Shown: positions 34,962 through 44,152, counted from the first letter of the stretch. The stretch: 62,365 nt of DNA from Alicyclobacillus tolerans (GCF_001447355.1 NZ_JXBW01000018.1:1-62365), one strand, 5' to 3'. Notes: generated by a model not told the origin, from the sequence alone. Translations and numbers: made by a program.

Positions 34962-36062
34962 TCAGACATTGAAACGGAAGTGCATCACGTCGCCGTCTTC
35001 TACAACGTAATCCTTACCTTCCAAACGAACCTTGCCCTGTTCTCGAGCAACTTGGTAACTGCCGGCGGCTATCAGATCCTCATAAGCGACTACTTCTGCG
35101 CGGATAAAACCGCGTTCGAAGTCGCTGTGAATGACCCCTGCTGCCTGTGGGGCCTTGGTCCCGGTTCGAATCGTCCACGCCCGAACCTCCGGTTCGCCAG
35201 CCGTAAAGTAAGTACGCAGCCCAAGCAATTGGTAGGCCTTGCGGATTAACCTGTCCAGACCTGCTTCGGAGAGACCGAGATCCGACAAAAAGGCATCCCG
35301 GTCTTCGCCCTCCAGTTCAGCGATTTCCGACTCTAACTGCGCACAAACAACGACCACCTGTGCACCTTCCGTCTCTGCACGCGCTTCGACGGCTTTGACA
35401 TGCACATTGTCCGAACTGTCGGCAGCATCTTCTTCGCCAACGTTTGCGACATACAGAACTGGCTTTCGCGTCAACAAGTGAAGATCCCGCAGCAAGGCCT
35501 GTTCCTCGTCGTTGAGCTCGACAGATCTAGCTGCTTGTCCCGCTTCCAGAGCTGCCGCGATGCGTTCTAGGGCCTCCGCCTCCAACTTAAAGCGCTTATC
35601 GCCACTCTTCATGTTCTTCTTCGTTCGCTCCAGCCGCTTTTGCACGGTCTCGAGGTCGGCTAAGATCAACTCGAGATCAATGGTCTCAATGTCTCGGATG
35701 GGATCAACAGAGCCCGATACATGCGTGATATCACCATTTTCAAAACAACGAACGACGTGGACGATGGCATCGACTTCGCGAATATGACCAAGAAACCGGT
35801 TGCCCAGTCCCTCGCCCTGGCTTGCTCCTTTGACCAAGCCGGCAATATCGACAAATTCGAAAGCTGTCGGCACAATCCGCTTTGGATGTACAATCTCCGC
35901 AAGCTTTTGAAGCCGCGGATCCGGCACCTCCACGACGCCGACATTTGGATCAATTGTGCAAAATGGATAGTTTGCGGCCTCTGCCCCGGCCTTTGTGATG
36001 GCATTAAACAAAGTCGACTTGCCTACATTGGGCAAGCCTACAATTCCAGCCTGTAGTGGCAT
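34962..36062 (-). CDS. ychF: Redox-regulated ATPase YchF (OLA1 family)
   Basis: A 366-residue Obg-related P-loop ATPase that binds ribosomes. The G1 loop is GIVGLPNVGKSTLFNAIT; the switch region contains FVDIAGLVKGASQGEGLGN; the altered G4 position (NVGEED rather than NKxD) explains its ATP preference. A coiled-coil insertion and the C-terminal TGS domain (GVIHSDFERGFIRAEVVAYE) are present. The start ATG follows GCGAGGTG. Confidence 0.97.
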   Translation of the reverse strand: MPLQAGIVGLPNVGKSTLFNAITKAGAEAANYPFCTIDPNVGVVEVPDPRLQKLAEIVHPKRIVPTAFEFVDIAGLVKGASQGEGLGNRFLGHIREVDAIVHVVRCFENGDITHVSGSVDPIRDIETIDLELILADLETVQKRLERTKKNMKSGDKRFKLEAEALERIAAALEAGQAARSVELNDEEQALLRDLHLLTRKPVLYVANVGEEDAADSSDNVHVKAVEARAETEGAQVVVVCAQLESEIAELEGEDRDAFLSDLGLSEAGLDRLIRKAYQLLGLRTYFTAGEPEVRAWTIRTGTKAPQAAGVIHSDFERGFIRAEVVAYEDLIAAGSYQVAREQGKVRLEGKDYVVEDGDVMHFRFNV

Positions 36063-36254
36063 GCTGACACCTCGCCGTGTTCTTTGCAGGATAAGTATAG
36101 ACGGTTGTCCCCAACTGGCAACACACAATTGGAGATTTCTCAACGTTCGGTACCGATAATCAAAAAAGTTTGCAAATCCGTTCGCAATCCGGACATTTAC
36201 CTGGATAGAGAATCTCCACGTAGGAATACTAATCCACTGAGGAGGTGATTGCGA

Positions 36255-36374
36255 ATGCTGCGTCGACTTTTGCGTCGATTGAGGGTCCGCAAGCTCTCAC
36301 CGAAAGCATTGGCCATCGAAACTGGACCCTCCGCTCGTGTGAACCGGACAAGACCCCGTTATCATGCGTCGTAA
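36255..36374 (+). CDS. Small Arg-rich protein (39 aa) with consensus ribosome binding site
   Basis: A 39-codon frame starting MLRRLLRRLRVRKLSPKALA. GAGGAGGTGATTG, a near-perfect Shine-Dalgarno complement, lies just before its ATG. About a quarter of the residues are Arg and there are no acidic residues except one Glu. It is isolated between the divergent ychF and the convergent molybdopterin oxidoreductase. It may bind nucleic acid or be a small spore protein; no family is recognised. Confidence 0.5.
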   Translation: MLRRLLRRLRVRKLSPKALAIETGPSARVNRTRPRYHAS

Positions 36375-36389
36375 TTCCTATACCTACAC

Positions 36390-38432
36390 TCACTTCCCGG
36401 TAGTTGCCGGGGCAATCGCGGAGAGCTCTCGCTGAGAGGGCTCTTCTTCATGTGCAGGAGCACGGACAACACTGCAAAAGCAATCGTATTGAGCACTCTG
36501 GCTGCCAAAGTCCGCTTTACGCGTATCGGTAAAGTCGTTTGCGGTCACACCTTGCCCAGACCAACCAATCTCAAGGCGCACCGACTTTGCGTGCCCTGCA
36601 GCTTGCACGCGAGCAATTGCCCGAATACGAGCACGTTCATTTTCTACATAAACAAAATCGCCGTCGGCAATCCCCTGTTCATGCGCAATCCCCCGACCAA
36701 TCTCGACGATTGGGCACTCACCGCGGCCTTCCGGGAACGTCTCGCGCTGCGACAACTGCCACTTGCGCGGGTGAATCGTGAGAAGGACATACGGATACAT
36801 GTCAGTTCCCCGTTGCAACTTGTCGATCTCGATCCGCGCAACCGGATGATGACCATCGGCAACTGCCAAACTCGATGCAAACTCAAACTTTCCACTTGGC
36901 GTACCAAATTTATGATCCGCCCAGGCCACTGACGGTACATCCAATTTGACAAAGCCTCGCTCTTTCAGTTCCGCAACTTTCTCCTGCGGCCATGGCGACA
37001 GCGCCCTGTTAATCCACACATCGACACTGCCCTCCATGATCTCCGGCCTGCCAAGGGCACAAGCGAGATCGGCAAAGATCCACCAATCTGGCTTTGCTTC
37101 CCCTCTTGGCGCAACGACTGGTTTCACATAGCTGACATAATCGTGCCACATCGTCGTGTAGGCAACATCCTCTTCCTCCAAGACGTTGGTACACGGTAGA
37201 ACATAGTCGGCCATTGCTGCCGTTTTCGTCATGAACGTGTCGATCACGACTTTACACCGTATCGATGCGAACGCCTTGCGGAACAAAGCTGAATCAGGCA
37301 CTTGTAGCACTGGATTCGTGCGCGTGACAAAAGCAACGCGGATTGGTGGATTCGCCGCAAGAATGTCAGCTGCCTGTGTCGCCCGTTCAAATGCACGAAC
37401 GTCAGCTTTACTACGCCCGGTCAACGCCTCTTCGTCGAAGAAGCTTGCAAGTTGACGCTGCGCATAGCTGACACCACCGCCCGGAACCCCTACGTGCCCC
37501 GTTGCAGCGACTAGTGCGTCAATGGCACGTACCGTCTGTCCGCCTTGCGCATAACGTTGCATGCCAATGCCGAGAATGGTGGCCACTGGCCGCGTACGGC
37601 CGTATAACTCAGCCAACCAGTATATGTCTTTGACAGGCACGTCAGTCAGCGAAGCAACCGTTTCCGGATCATACATATCGAGTTCAGCGGCAATCGCGTC
37701 CCAGCCAAGCGTAGCCTCACGGATAAAGTCGTGATCGAGCCAATTGCGATCTCGGCAGACGCGAAGCGCCGCCAGAGCCAGTAGGCCATCCGTGCCTGGG
37801 CGCGGATAGATACACTTGTCTGCCCGGCGCCCCAGATCCTGCGCCAGCGGACTGATGACCACCAATTGTGCGCCACGTGCTTGCGCGGTCTTGATAAAGG
37901 GTGTCATGTGTACATTGGTGTTAGCCACATTGCGTCCCCAGACGACGATGGCCTGTGCATGCTCCGCCGTATCATCTGGAGTATGGCTGTTTGCCCTGCC
38001 AAAATCGTACATCTGTGCCGTAAGCCCCGCGTCCCAGCACAAACTCCCGACCGTTTCCGTACAACCGCCGAGGCCGTAAAAGAACCGCTGATTCAAATTC
38101 TTCAACAGCGTTCCGGATCCCCAATCGTAACAATGAAAAATGCCGTGATGCCCCACTTCATCAAGTGTCGCCTGAACCTGCTCAGCAATCTCCGCGATGG
38201 CCTGCTCCCAGGAGATATGAACAAATGTGTCTCCCACTCGCTTGAGCGGATGCAGTACTCGGTTCTCACTGTTCCTCCGAATACTTAGTTGCCTTCCGCG
38301 ATTGCACAAAGCACCCTTTGTGATAGGATGCTCGGGATTGCCTTCGAGCTTAATGTTCCCTTGCCCATCAATCTCTGCAAGAATGCTGCAGCTGTCATAA
38401 CAATCCATCGGGCATGCTGTTTTAACTTTCAT
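36390..38432 (-). CDS. yyaE: Molybdopterin-dependent oxidoreductase (YyaE-like)
   Basis: A 680-residue enzyme of the DMSO reductase family, close to B. subtilis YyaE, which occupies the same neighbourhood. A [4Fe-4S] site is formed by C7, C11, C15 (ACPMDCYDSCSI) and C43 (GALCNRGRQLSI). Cys132 in TVGSLCWDAG is a candidate molybdenum ligand. The C-terminal molydopterin-binding domain contains TIHPRKWQLSQRETFPE. No Tat signal or membrane partner is seen, so it is a cytoplasmic single-subunit enzyme; the substrate is unknown. AGGGGAGG points to the second of two nearby ATGs. It overlaps DUF951 by 11 bases. Confidence 0.88.
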   Translation of the reverse strand: MKVKTACPMDCYDSCSILAEIDGQGNIKLEGNPEHPITKGALCNRGRQLSIRRNSENRVLHPLKRVGDTFVHISWEQAIAEIAEQVQATLDEVGHHGIFHCYDWGSGTLLKNLNQRFFYGLGGCTETVGSLCWDAGLTAQMYDFGRANSHTPDDTAEHAQAIVVWGRNVANTNVHMTPFIKTAQARGAQLVVISPLAQDLGRRADKCIYPRPGTDGLLALAALRVCRDRNWLDHDFIREATLGWDAIAAELDMYDPETVASLTDVPVKDIYWLAELYGRTRPVATILGIGMQRYAQGGQTVRAIDALVAATGHVGVPGGGVSYAQRQLASFFDEEALTGRSKADVRAFERATQAADILAANPPIRVAFVTRTNPVLQVPDSALFRKAFASIRCKVVIDTFMTKTAAMADYVLPCTNVLEEEDVAYTTMWHDYVSYVKPVVAPRGEAKPDWWIFADLACALGRPEIMEGSVDVWINRALSPWPQEKVAELKERGFVKLDVPSVAWADHKFGTPSGKFEFASSLAVADGHHPVARIEIDKLQRGTDMYPYVLLTIHPRKWQLSQRETFPEGRGECPIVEIGRGIAHEQGIADGDFVYVENERARIRAIARVQAAGHAKSVRLEIGWSGQGVTANDFTDTRKADFGSQSAQYDCFCSVVRAPAHEEEPSQRELSAIAPATTGK

Positions 38433-38631
38433 CCTTAGCATCCTCCCCTTTCACCAGTACACTGCGAAGCAACCGCTCAAACCGCGCCCTCGGGATCAAC
38501 ACACTGTGGCCGCACTTTTTACACTTAATACGAATATCCATGCCTAAACGGATGATTTGCCCCATGTTCTCTCCACACGCATGTGGCTTCTTCATCTTTA
38601 CAATATCGTTGAGTCCAAACGAGATTGGCAC
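38422..38631 (-). CDS. DUF951 protein (YyzM-like)
   Basis: A 69-residue protein with the DUF951 pattern: LNDIVKMKKPHACGENMGQI, then MDIRIKCKKCGHSVLIPRARF. Cys residues in CKKCG plus HACG suggest a zinc site. The family is widespread next to mscS and ychF in Firmicutes, probably with a nucleic-acid-related role that has not been demonstrated. It lies 15 bases after mscS. Confidence 0.9.
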   Translation of the reverse strand: MPISFGLNDIVKMKKPHACGENMGQIIRLGMDIRIKCKKCGHSVLIPRARFERLLRSVLVKGEDAKDES

Positions 38632-38646
38632 AATTTCGCCCCCTTC

Positions 38647-39501
38647 TCATTCGGTCGCCAATTCACCCGCGCCATGTGCATAGCCACCCTCGGCTTCAGT
38701 TCGCTGCAGCGCATCAAGTGCTTCCTTGATCCGTTCTTGTGCCTCTCGCTGTACGGACGAATTTTTGGTCGGCGCACAAATCGCTGTGGCACGAACCACC
38801 ACAGTTGAATTGGACATTTCCTGAACCCCAAGCACGTGGATATCACCCGTCAATACATCCGGTTGCTCGCGCTTCATGGTGTTAAGCACATGTTCCATCA
38901 CAGATTTTACGTCATTGACATCCGAATCGTACGGCACGGTGATGTCGATCACGGCCGTGGAATAGGTTCGCGAGAAGTTGGTAATCGTCGTGATTTGCCC
39001 ATTCGGAATGACCTGAACTTCTCCGGTCCAAGCCTGCACACGAGTCAAGCGAACACCAATGGACACAACCGTGCCCGTGAAACCATTGATTTGAACCGTA
39101 TCTCCCACAGCATACTGATCTTCAAATAAAATAAACAACCCAGTGATGACGTCTTTGACGAGACTCTGAGCCCCAAAACCAACGGCCACACCGACAATCC
39201 CCGCACCAGCGAGAATGGCGGAGATGTTGACATGGAAAATCGCCAACACCTGTACCACGAACACAAAGTACACTGTGTAACGAATCACGTTTGCAAACAA
39301 GGATTCCAAAGTCGCCTTCCGCCGGGATTCCATGCGCGCATGCATGGCGAGCATTCGCTTCATGACACGAATGCCTGCGCGGATGATTAGCCTTGCGAGC
39401 AAGTAGAATACGACGATCTTGACGACGTCCCAGATGACGACTTCCACGCTTGGCATGTCACTAAAGGCCTTGTCCTCAATATGCTTCCAGAACGACTGCA
39501 A
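38647..39501 (-). CDS. mscS: Small-conductance mechanosensitive channel MscS
   Basis: A 284-residue MscS-type channel with three transmembrane helices. The pore-lining third helix is rich in Gly/Ala (ILAGAGIVGVAVGFGAQSLV), followed by the beta domain (DQYAVGDTVQINGFTGTVVS) and WTGEVQVIPNGQITTITNFS. The C-terminal cytoplasmic domain is of normal length with a short acidic tail. It releases solutes on hypo-osmotic shock. Confidence 0.95.
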   Translation of the reverse strand: MQSFWKHIEDKAFSDMPSVEVVIWDVVKIVVFYLLARLIIRAGIRVMKRMLAMHARMESRRKATLESLFANVIRYTVYFVFVVQVLAIFHVNISAILAGAGIVGVAVGFGAQSLVKDVITGLFILFEDQYAVGDTVQINGFTGTVVSIGVRLTRVQAWTGEVQVIPNGQITTITNFSRTYSTAVIDITVPYDSDVNDVKSVMEHVLNTMKREQPDVLTGDIHVLGVQEMSNSTVVVRATAICAPTKNSSVQREAQERIKEALDALQRTEAEGGYAHGAGELATE

Positions 39502-39528
39502 TCGTCCACCCCCTGTCCCGCATTATGC

Positions 39529-40137
39529 TCATGATATCATAATACGCAGACCTGGTAGGGCACGCAGAAGGATGTCCAACCCTTGATAACTCAGCGAATC
39601 GATGGCATGTTTGGCGATTGGCTGAAGCGGTTGTATCCAGTCTAATGTCACGAGAAGGCATAGCGTGGTAGCTGCAACCCATAAGCCAGCAAACGCCGCG
39701 GCAAGATTGCGTAACAACTGTTCTCCCACAAGATGTTGAGCACGTTGTGGCTCATCCCAAATCGCCTCTGCAACTGAGTCCACCGCAACAAAGACCATAA
39801 AGACCGCCCAAGCCATCATAATGGTGATCAACACATGGAGCACCTGTAAGCTCAGCCATCTTGAATAGGACGATGCATCAGCATTCGAAGCAGGAACAGA
39901 CGGTACCACATGTTGCATCCACCCTACGGCGTGGGTATTTAGGGATATCTCCTGCATAAGCCATGAGAAAGCCGACCCTGTTTCAATGAATGTTCGTACA
40001 AACCATGGCGTCAGGTGTACGGCGACATACATCGAGGTCAATATGGCCGCCACATACAGAAGCGCTTGCTCTGTTTGCTTCGTTCGAATCCACAGCCAAA
40101 CCCAGCAAGCCTCCGCGACTAAACACAAATCGATCAC
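39529..40137 (-). CDS. Membrane protein of unknown function, possibly CvpA-like
   Basis: A 202-residue protein with about four hydrophobic helices. The first two (LCLVAEACWVWLWIRTKQTE followed by LLYVAAILTSMYVAVHLTPW) recall the N-terminal hairpin of CvpA proteins, but similarity is weak. A central extracytoplasmic segment (about residues 60-95) separates them from the last two helices. It precedes mscS by 27 bases on the same strand and is divergent from yyaC. Confidence 0.6.
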   Translation of the reverse strand: MIDLCLVAEACWVWLWIRTKQTEQALLYVAAILTSMYVAVHLTPWFVRTFIETGSAFSWLMQEISLNTHAVGWMQHVVPSVPASNADASSYSRWLSLQVLHVLITIMMAWAVFMVFVAVDSVAEAIWDEPQRAQHLVGEQLLRNLAAAFAGLWVAATTLCLLVTLDWIQPLQPIAKHAIDSLSYQGLDILLRALPGLRIMIS

Positions 40138-40230
40138 GCTTGTCTCCCCTAATTTACAGGAATCTTGGACAGGTATAGTTGATGGTACGCCTACGTATAC
40201 TGGGAATATTCCATGCTAGGGGGATATCCC

Positions 40231-40842
40231 GTGAACAATCGGCAGATAGAATCTCCTGCAATTGAAACCGGGGACGTGATCGGCCGCGTTTCCTTGGACG
40301 ACACCTTCGCAGCAGACAAACTCGAGACGTATTTGGATGGTATTCTCGGTTCGGTTCAGTCACAGCGCATTCTTATTGTTTGTGTTGGTACCGGTCGGTC
40401 GACAGGCGATGCATTCGGCCCCATTAACGGTTCACGCCTTGGCCACAATCTTCGCATTCCCTCCATCGACATATTCGGTACTTTGGACGAGCCGGTGCAT
40501 GCCGTCAATTTGAGTGCAACCCTGGAAAGAATCGAGACCATGTATCATGAACGGCCTTTCATTATCGCGATCGACGCGTGCCTTGGCAAGTTCGATCACG
40601 TCGGTCATATTGCCGTGGAACGCGGTCCCTTGCGTCCCGGGGCCGGCGTTAAAAAAGTTTTGCCGGAGTTTGGGGACGTAACCATCACAGGAATCGTGAA
40701 TGTCAGTGGCTTCATGGAGTACTTCGTGTTACAAAACACGCGACTTGGCATTGTCATGCGCATGTCGGACATCGTGGTCCAGGCATTATCGTTGAGTCTT
40801 CAAAAGTGGCAACACTCCGTAGCAATGCGAATGGGGATGTGA
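40231..40842 (+). CDS. yyaC: YyaC sporulation protein (DUF1256, GPR protease-like fold)
   Basis: A 203-residue homologue of YyaC, conserved in spore formers and structurally related to the germination protease GPR. Strongly conserved parts are VCVGTGRSTGDAFGPI, FGTLDEPVHAVNL, FIIAIDACLGKFDHVG and VKKVLPEFGDVTITGIVNVS. Its role is unproven; expression in the forespore is typical. The GTG is preferred because TAGGGGG lies seven bases upstream, with an ATG six codons earlier as an alternative. An upstream GTATA element may be the -35 of a sporulation sigma promoter. Confidence 0.93.
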   Translation: MNNRQIESPAIETGDVIGRVSLDDTFAADKLETYLDGILGSVQSQRILIVCVGTGRSTGDAFGPINGSRLGHNLRIPSIDIFGTLDEPVHAVNLSATLERIETMYHERPFIIAIDACLGKFDHVGHIAVERGPLRPGAGVKKVLPEFGDVTITGIVNVSGFMEYFVLQNTRLGIVMRMSDIVVQALSLSLQKWQHSVAMRMGM

Positions 40843-40869
40843 ACGAATAACGTTTTCACATCCCCATTC
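40829..40869. terminator. Perfect 15-bp hairpin overlapping the yyaC stop codon
   Basis: GAATGGGGATGTGAA and TTCACATCCCCATTC are exact reverse complements separated by 11 bases. The left arm includes the last codons and the TGA of yyaC. The gene opposite (DUF4446) converges on it, so it serves both directions. Confidence 0.75.
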
Positions 40870-40897
40870 GGCGACATTATGAAACCTGCAATGACAG

Positions 40898-41416
40898 TTA
40901 TGAAATTCTCGCTGGCTGGCGCTCCAATGTCCCCATCGCGCCGGAAATCACACTTTGTTCCTCCTCTGTCAGAAGGTACGGGGATTCTCCTGCTTCAATT
41001 GGCTTGCCGTACGTTACAGAATCTTCTCGGCCATAGATAGATGTCAAAACAACACCATCCCCCTGGTCGTCGAGGAATGCAACTGAATAGCTTAAATCAC
41101 TGCCCACCTCTGAAAACGCATTATACCGACGAATCACAGGAGTGGAGACCTTTTTGTTCAAGGCTTTCTCCAACTGGGAGATATGCACCTTGGCAGCATC
41201 CAATTGCGCTTGCAGCGATTTCACAGCATCTTTGGTCTCCGTAAAGACCTGTTCCAAATCCGCAGCCGAACTGATCTCCCGCAGTCGGTTAAGCTTGCGA
41301 CGCAAACTTGGGGCACGCGCCAAACTGGACCCCGCAAGGATAAAACAAATAATGGCCACTGCACCGCTCGCTAACGCGATATCCAGGGTGTACGGCTGAA
41401 GAGAAGCTAAGTTCAT
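40898..41416 (-). CDS. DUF4446 membrane-anchored coiled-coil protein
   Basis: A 172-residue protein with an N-terminal transmembrane helix (LASGAVAIICFILAGSSLAR), a coiled coil (LKSLQ-type heptads around AVKSLQAQLDAAKVHISQLE) and the conserved C-terminal block VIRRYNAFSEVGSDLSYSVA and FLDDQGDGVVLTSIYGRED, the DUF4446 signature. The family usually lies next to parB as here. Function is unknown. The ATG after AAAGGACG is used; 37 upstream codons look intergenic. Confidence 0.85.
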   Translation of the reverse strand: MNLASLQPYTLDIALASGAVAIICFILAGSSLARAPSLRRKLNRLREISSAADLEQVFTETKDAVKSLQAQLDAAKVHISQLEKALNKKVSTPVIRRYNAFSEVGSDLSYSVAFLDDQGDGVVLTSIYGREDSVTYGKPIEAGESPYLLTEEEQSVISGAMGTLERQPARIS

Positions 41417-41566
41417 TGTAACGTTTCGTCCTTTCGCAAAAGGATACATACTGGATGGATTGCAGATAACCCCCGAATTCGCGAACGGTTGTAGTATAGC
41501 GTGATCGCCAACCCTTGCGTCATCCAATCATTGGTTGTATTGCCCAACCCAGATCGGGCCACAATG

Positions 41567-42274
41567 TTACCAAAAGGCGTGAATGGCATGCACAATCTCT
41601 TTACAGAGAGGCGCCAGTAAAATAGCGGGCAACATATTACCGACAGCGATTTTTGTTAACCCGCTGATATTCAAGCCAATTGCAACGATCAAGAGGCCCC
41701 CTGTGGCCGTAACGGTGTCGATAAAAATTTGGGTATTCAGCACATTGCCGACCAAGTGCGAGACAAAGGCAATTGTGCCTTGGTACAAAAAAACGGGAAT
41801 GGCTGATAGACCAACGCCCAAGCCGAGTGTAGAAGATAAGACAACCGCCATAAAACCGTCTAACATCGACTTGGCGAGCAATGTACGGTGCTCACCTTGG
41901 ATCCCATCCTGGATGGCACCGACAATCGCCATAGAACCGATACAATACAACAGAGTAGCTGAAATAAAACCTTCCGCAATGGGCCCATGATATATTCGCG
42001 TAACGGCTCGTTCCAGTCGATGTGCAGCCCTGTTCAATCCGCCCTCTGTGTTCAATAACTCCCCCAGAATCGAACCAGCAACGATAGAGATAATGATTAA
42101 CAGGATGTCGGACATATCGCTGAGAGCCATACTAAGACCAATAATGATCACGCAGAGTGCAAGTCCTTTAGTTACCGTATCGCGCATTCGGTCCGGAATC
42201 TTTGGAAGCATCATACCTATCGTCGTTCCTAGGATGATGGCTAATGCGTCCACGATCGTCCCGAATAGAAACAT
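41567..42274 (-). CDS. DUF554 membrane protein (YqgA/YdfK-like)
   Basis: A 235-residue protein with seven or so hydrophobic helices. The DUF554 features are GTIVDALAIILGTTIGMMLP at the start, GSILGELLNTEGGLNRAAHR, then SATLLYCIGSMAIVGAIQDG. It is thought to be a transporter, but the substrate is not known. It sits between DUF4446 and parB, a conserved position in several Bacilli. Confidence 0.93.
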   Translation of the reverse strand: MFLFGTIVDALAIILGTTIGMMLPKIPDRMRDTVTKGLALCVIIIGLSMALSDMSDILLIIISIVAGSILGELLNTEGGLNRAAHRLERAVTRIYHGPIAEGFISATLLYCIGSMAIVGAIQDGIQGEHRTLLAKSMLDGFMAVVLSSTLGLGVGLSAIPVFLYQGTIAFVSHLVGNVLNTQIFIDTVTATGGLLIVAIGLNISGLTKIAVGNMLPAILLAPLCKEIVHAIHAFW

Positions 42275-42498
42275 AGGTTCACCTCAACCTTTACAAACCA
42301 AAGCCGTTACAGCAAGCTTCATGTTCATGGTGCATGCAAAAGCATTAAATCCATAATGCGTTTCAAATCTTCATCCGAGAAATACTCAATCTCGATTTTT
42401 CCTCGCTTTTTCCCCGGTTGTATACGGACTGATGTACCGAGATATGCTTGCACCTGTTCTTGATACCGTCTGAACTCGGCCGGCAGGTTATTTGATTT

Positions 42499-42514
42499 TG
42501 TTTCACGTGAAACT
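42499..42514. promoter_or_regulatory. parS site
   Basis: TGTTTCACGTGAAACT differs from the consensus TGTTTCACGTGAAACA at the last base only. It lies inside the parB gene, as in B. subtilis. This copy belongs to the left duplicated unit. Confidence 0.88.
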
Positions 42515-42688
42515 TTCTTCTTCGGTTCGTAAATCACGGTTTCTAATTTGCGAACACTCCACTCTTCCCGCACCGCGTGCTCCGCTAAACCTAACTTTTT
42601 TCCCCGGTTGTATACGGACTGATGTACCGAGATATGCTTGCACCTGTTCTTGATACCGTCTGAACTCGGCCGGCAGGTTATTTGATTT

Positions 42689-42704
42689 TGTTTCACGTGA
42701 AACT
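42689..42704. promoter_or_regulatory. parS site (duplicate copy)
   Basis: The same 16-mer as the site 190 bases to the left. It would be the single real site if the duplication is artefactual. Confidence 0.88.
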
Positions 42705-42838
42705 TTCTTCTTCGGTTCGTAAATCACGGTTTCTAATTTGCGAACACTCCACTCTTCCCGCACCGCTTGCTCCGCTAAACCTAACTGCAAGCCACTATCT
42801 TCGACAGAAAGCAACGCTCGAGCGTGTCCCATCGACAA

Positions 42839-42854
42839 TGTTCCACGTGAAACC
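42839..42854. promoter_or_regulatory. parS site, second type
   Basis: TGTTCCACGTGAAACC keeps the 10-base palindromic core with two changes at the edges, within the tolerance of known Bacillus parS variants. Confidence 0.8.
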
Positions 42855-43358
42855 ATATCTTGAATCTCACTCGGCAATTGTAATAATCGCAGCATATTGG
42901 TGATATGACTGCGGCTCTGGCCAACGCGCTTTGCCAACTCGTCTTGAGTCAGATCGCACTTTTCGATTAAGTTGGCATATGCGTCTGCAATTTCAATGGG
43001 ATTCAAATCTTCTCGTTGCAAGTTCTCGATTAATGCAATCTCCATGAGAAGGACATCGCTAAAGTCGCGAACCACCGCAGGAACAACCTGCAGTCCAGCA
43101 AGCTTGGCGGCTCGAAAGCGCCTTTCACCTGGCACAATGTCAAATCCCTTAATCTCACTCTTACGCACGATCAGCAGTTGAATGATCCCGTGCTCTTTAA
43201 TCGAATTGGATAGCTCTTGAAGCTTCTCTTCGTTAAACGTCCGTCGAGGTTGATACGGATTTGGTCTCAAATCGCGAATGTCAACCGACACAACTTTGTC
43301 CTCATCCGAGACACTCAATTGCGGAATCAAAGCATCTAGCCCGCGCCCCAAACCACGT

Positions 43359-44126
43359 TTAGTCACGCCCTATCACTTCCTTCGCCAATTCCATGTAGGA
43401 TTCGGCTCCACGCGACTTTGGATCATAGTGAATAATAGGTCGACCATGACTTGGCGCTTCACTCAAACGAACATTCCGTGGAATAATTGTCTTGTACACC
43501 TTATCGCGAAAGAATTTCTTAACATCCTCAATCACCTGCAAACCCAGGTTGGTTCGCGCATCCAGCATGGTCAATACTACACCCTCGACCTCAAGTGAAG
43601 TATTCAGATGCTTTTGCACCAAGCGCACGGTGTTGAGTAGTTGACTCAAGCCTTCTAGGGCGTAGTACTCGCACTGAATCGGAATCATCACGGAGTCCGC
43701 GGCCGTCAAGCCGTTTACGGTCAACAACCCAAGTGATGGTGGACAATCGATCACGATATAGTCGTACTGATTGCGCATGGTTTGAATAGCACGCCGCAAG
43801 CGAACTTCGCGTGAAATCGTCGGCACCAATTCAATTTCGGCACCGGCGAGCTGAATGGTTGCAGGCAGAAGCGACAAATTTTCCAACCCTGACGGCATAA
43901 TCGCATCCGCCATCGCGACGTCGTTGATAATGACATCGTACACACAGTACCTCACGTCCGCCTTGTTAATCCCGACGCCAGACGTGGTATTTCCTTGCGG
44001 ATCGATGTCAATGAGCAAGACGCGCTGATTCAGTGTTGCTAAACACGCGCCAAGGTTGACTGCAGTTGTCGTCTTCCCCACGCCACCTTTTTGATTTGCA
44101 ATGGCGATAACACGGGCGTTGGACAC
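43359..44126 (-). CDS. soj: ParA/Soj chromosome-partitioning ATPase
   Basis: A 255-residue deviant Walker ATPase. IAIANQKGGVGKTTTAVNLG is the signature P loop with the extra Lys; IDIDPQGNTTSGVG and YIVIDCPPSLGLL are the other nucleotide motifs. Soj works with Spo0J in segregation and also regulates DnaA. GTG start after AAGGAGG. Its stop overlaps the parB start. Confidence 0.97.
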   Translation of the reverse strand: MSNARVIAIANQKGGVGKTTTAVNLGACLATLNQRVLLIDIDPQGNTTSGVGINKADVRYCVYDVIINDVAMADAIMPSGLENLSLLPATIQLAGAEIELVPTISREVRLRRAIQTMRNQYDYIVIDCPPSLGLLTVNGLTAADSVMIPIQCEYYALEGLSQLLNTVRLVQKHLNTSLEVEGVVLTMLDARTNLGLQVIEDVKKFFRDKVYKTIIPRNVRLSEAPSHGRPIIHYDPKSRGAESYMELAKEVIGRD

Positions 44127-44152
44127 AAACAGTCCTCCTTACTAATACGTGG

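Larger units (their letters stand above)
42407..42786. repeat. 190-bp direct tandem duplication inside parB
   Basis: Positions 42407-42596 and 42597-42786 are identical except one base (G at 42577, T at 42767). The mismatch lies 19 bases from the junction, in the left copy. 190 is not a multiple of three, hence the frameshift. Confidence 0.97.
42325..43366 (-). pseudogene. spo0J: ParB/Spo0J broken by a 190-bp tandem duplication
   Basis: The 5' part encodes a normal ParB: TKRGLGRGLDALIPQL, the CTP/arm box VPGERRFRAAKLAGLQVVPA, ENLQREDLNPIEIADAYANL, and the helix-turn-helix (AKRVGQSRSHITNMLRLLQL). ParB binds parS and loads SMC for chromosome segregation. After AYLGTSVRIQPGKK the frame shifts because a 190-bp unit is repeated head-to-tail, giving an abnormal tail and a stop at 42503. 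Deleting one copy restores 283 residues ending with the expected C-terminal dimerisation domain (IEIEYFSDEDLKRIMDLML). Its GTG start overlaps soj by eight bases. An assembly error is more likely than true loss. Confidence 0.92.

Noticed and set aside
42325-42696. A separate 123-codon open frame with ParB-like sequence
   Set aside because: It is the right-frame end of parB exposed by the tandem duplication, not an independent gene.
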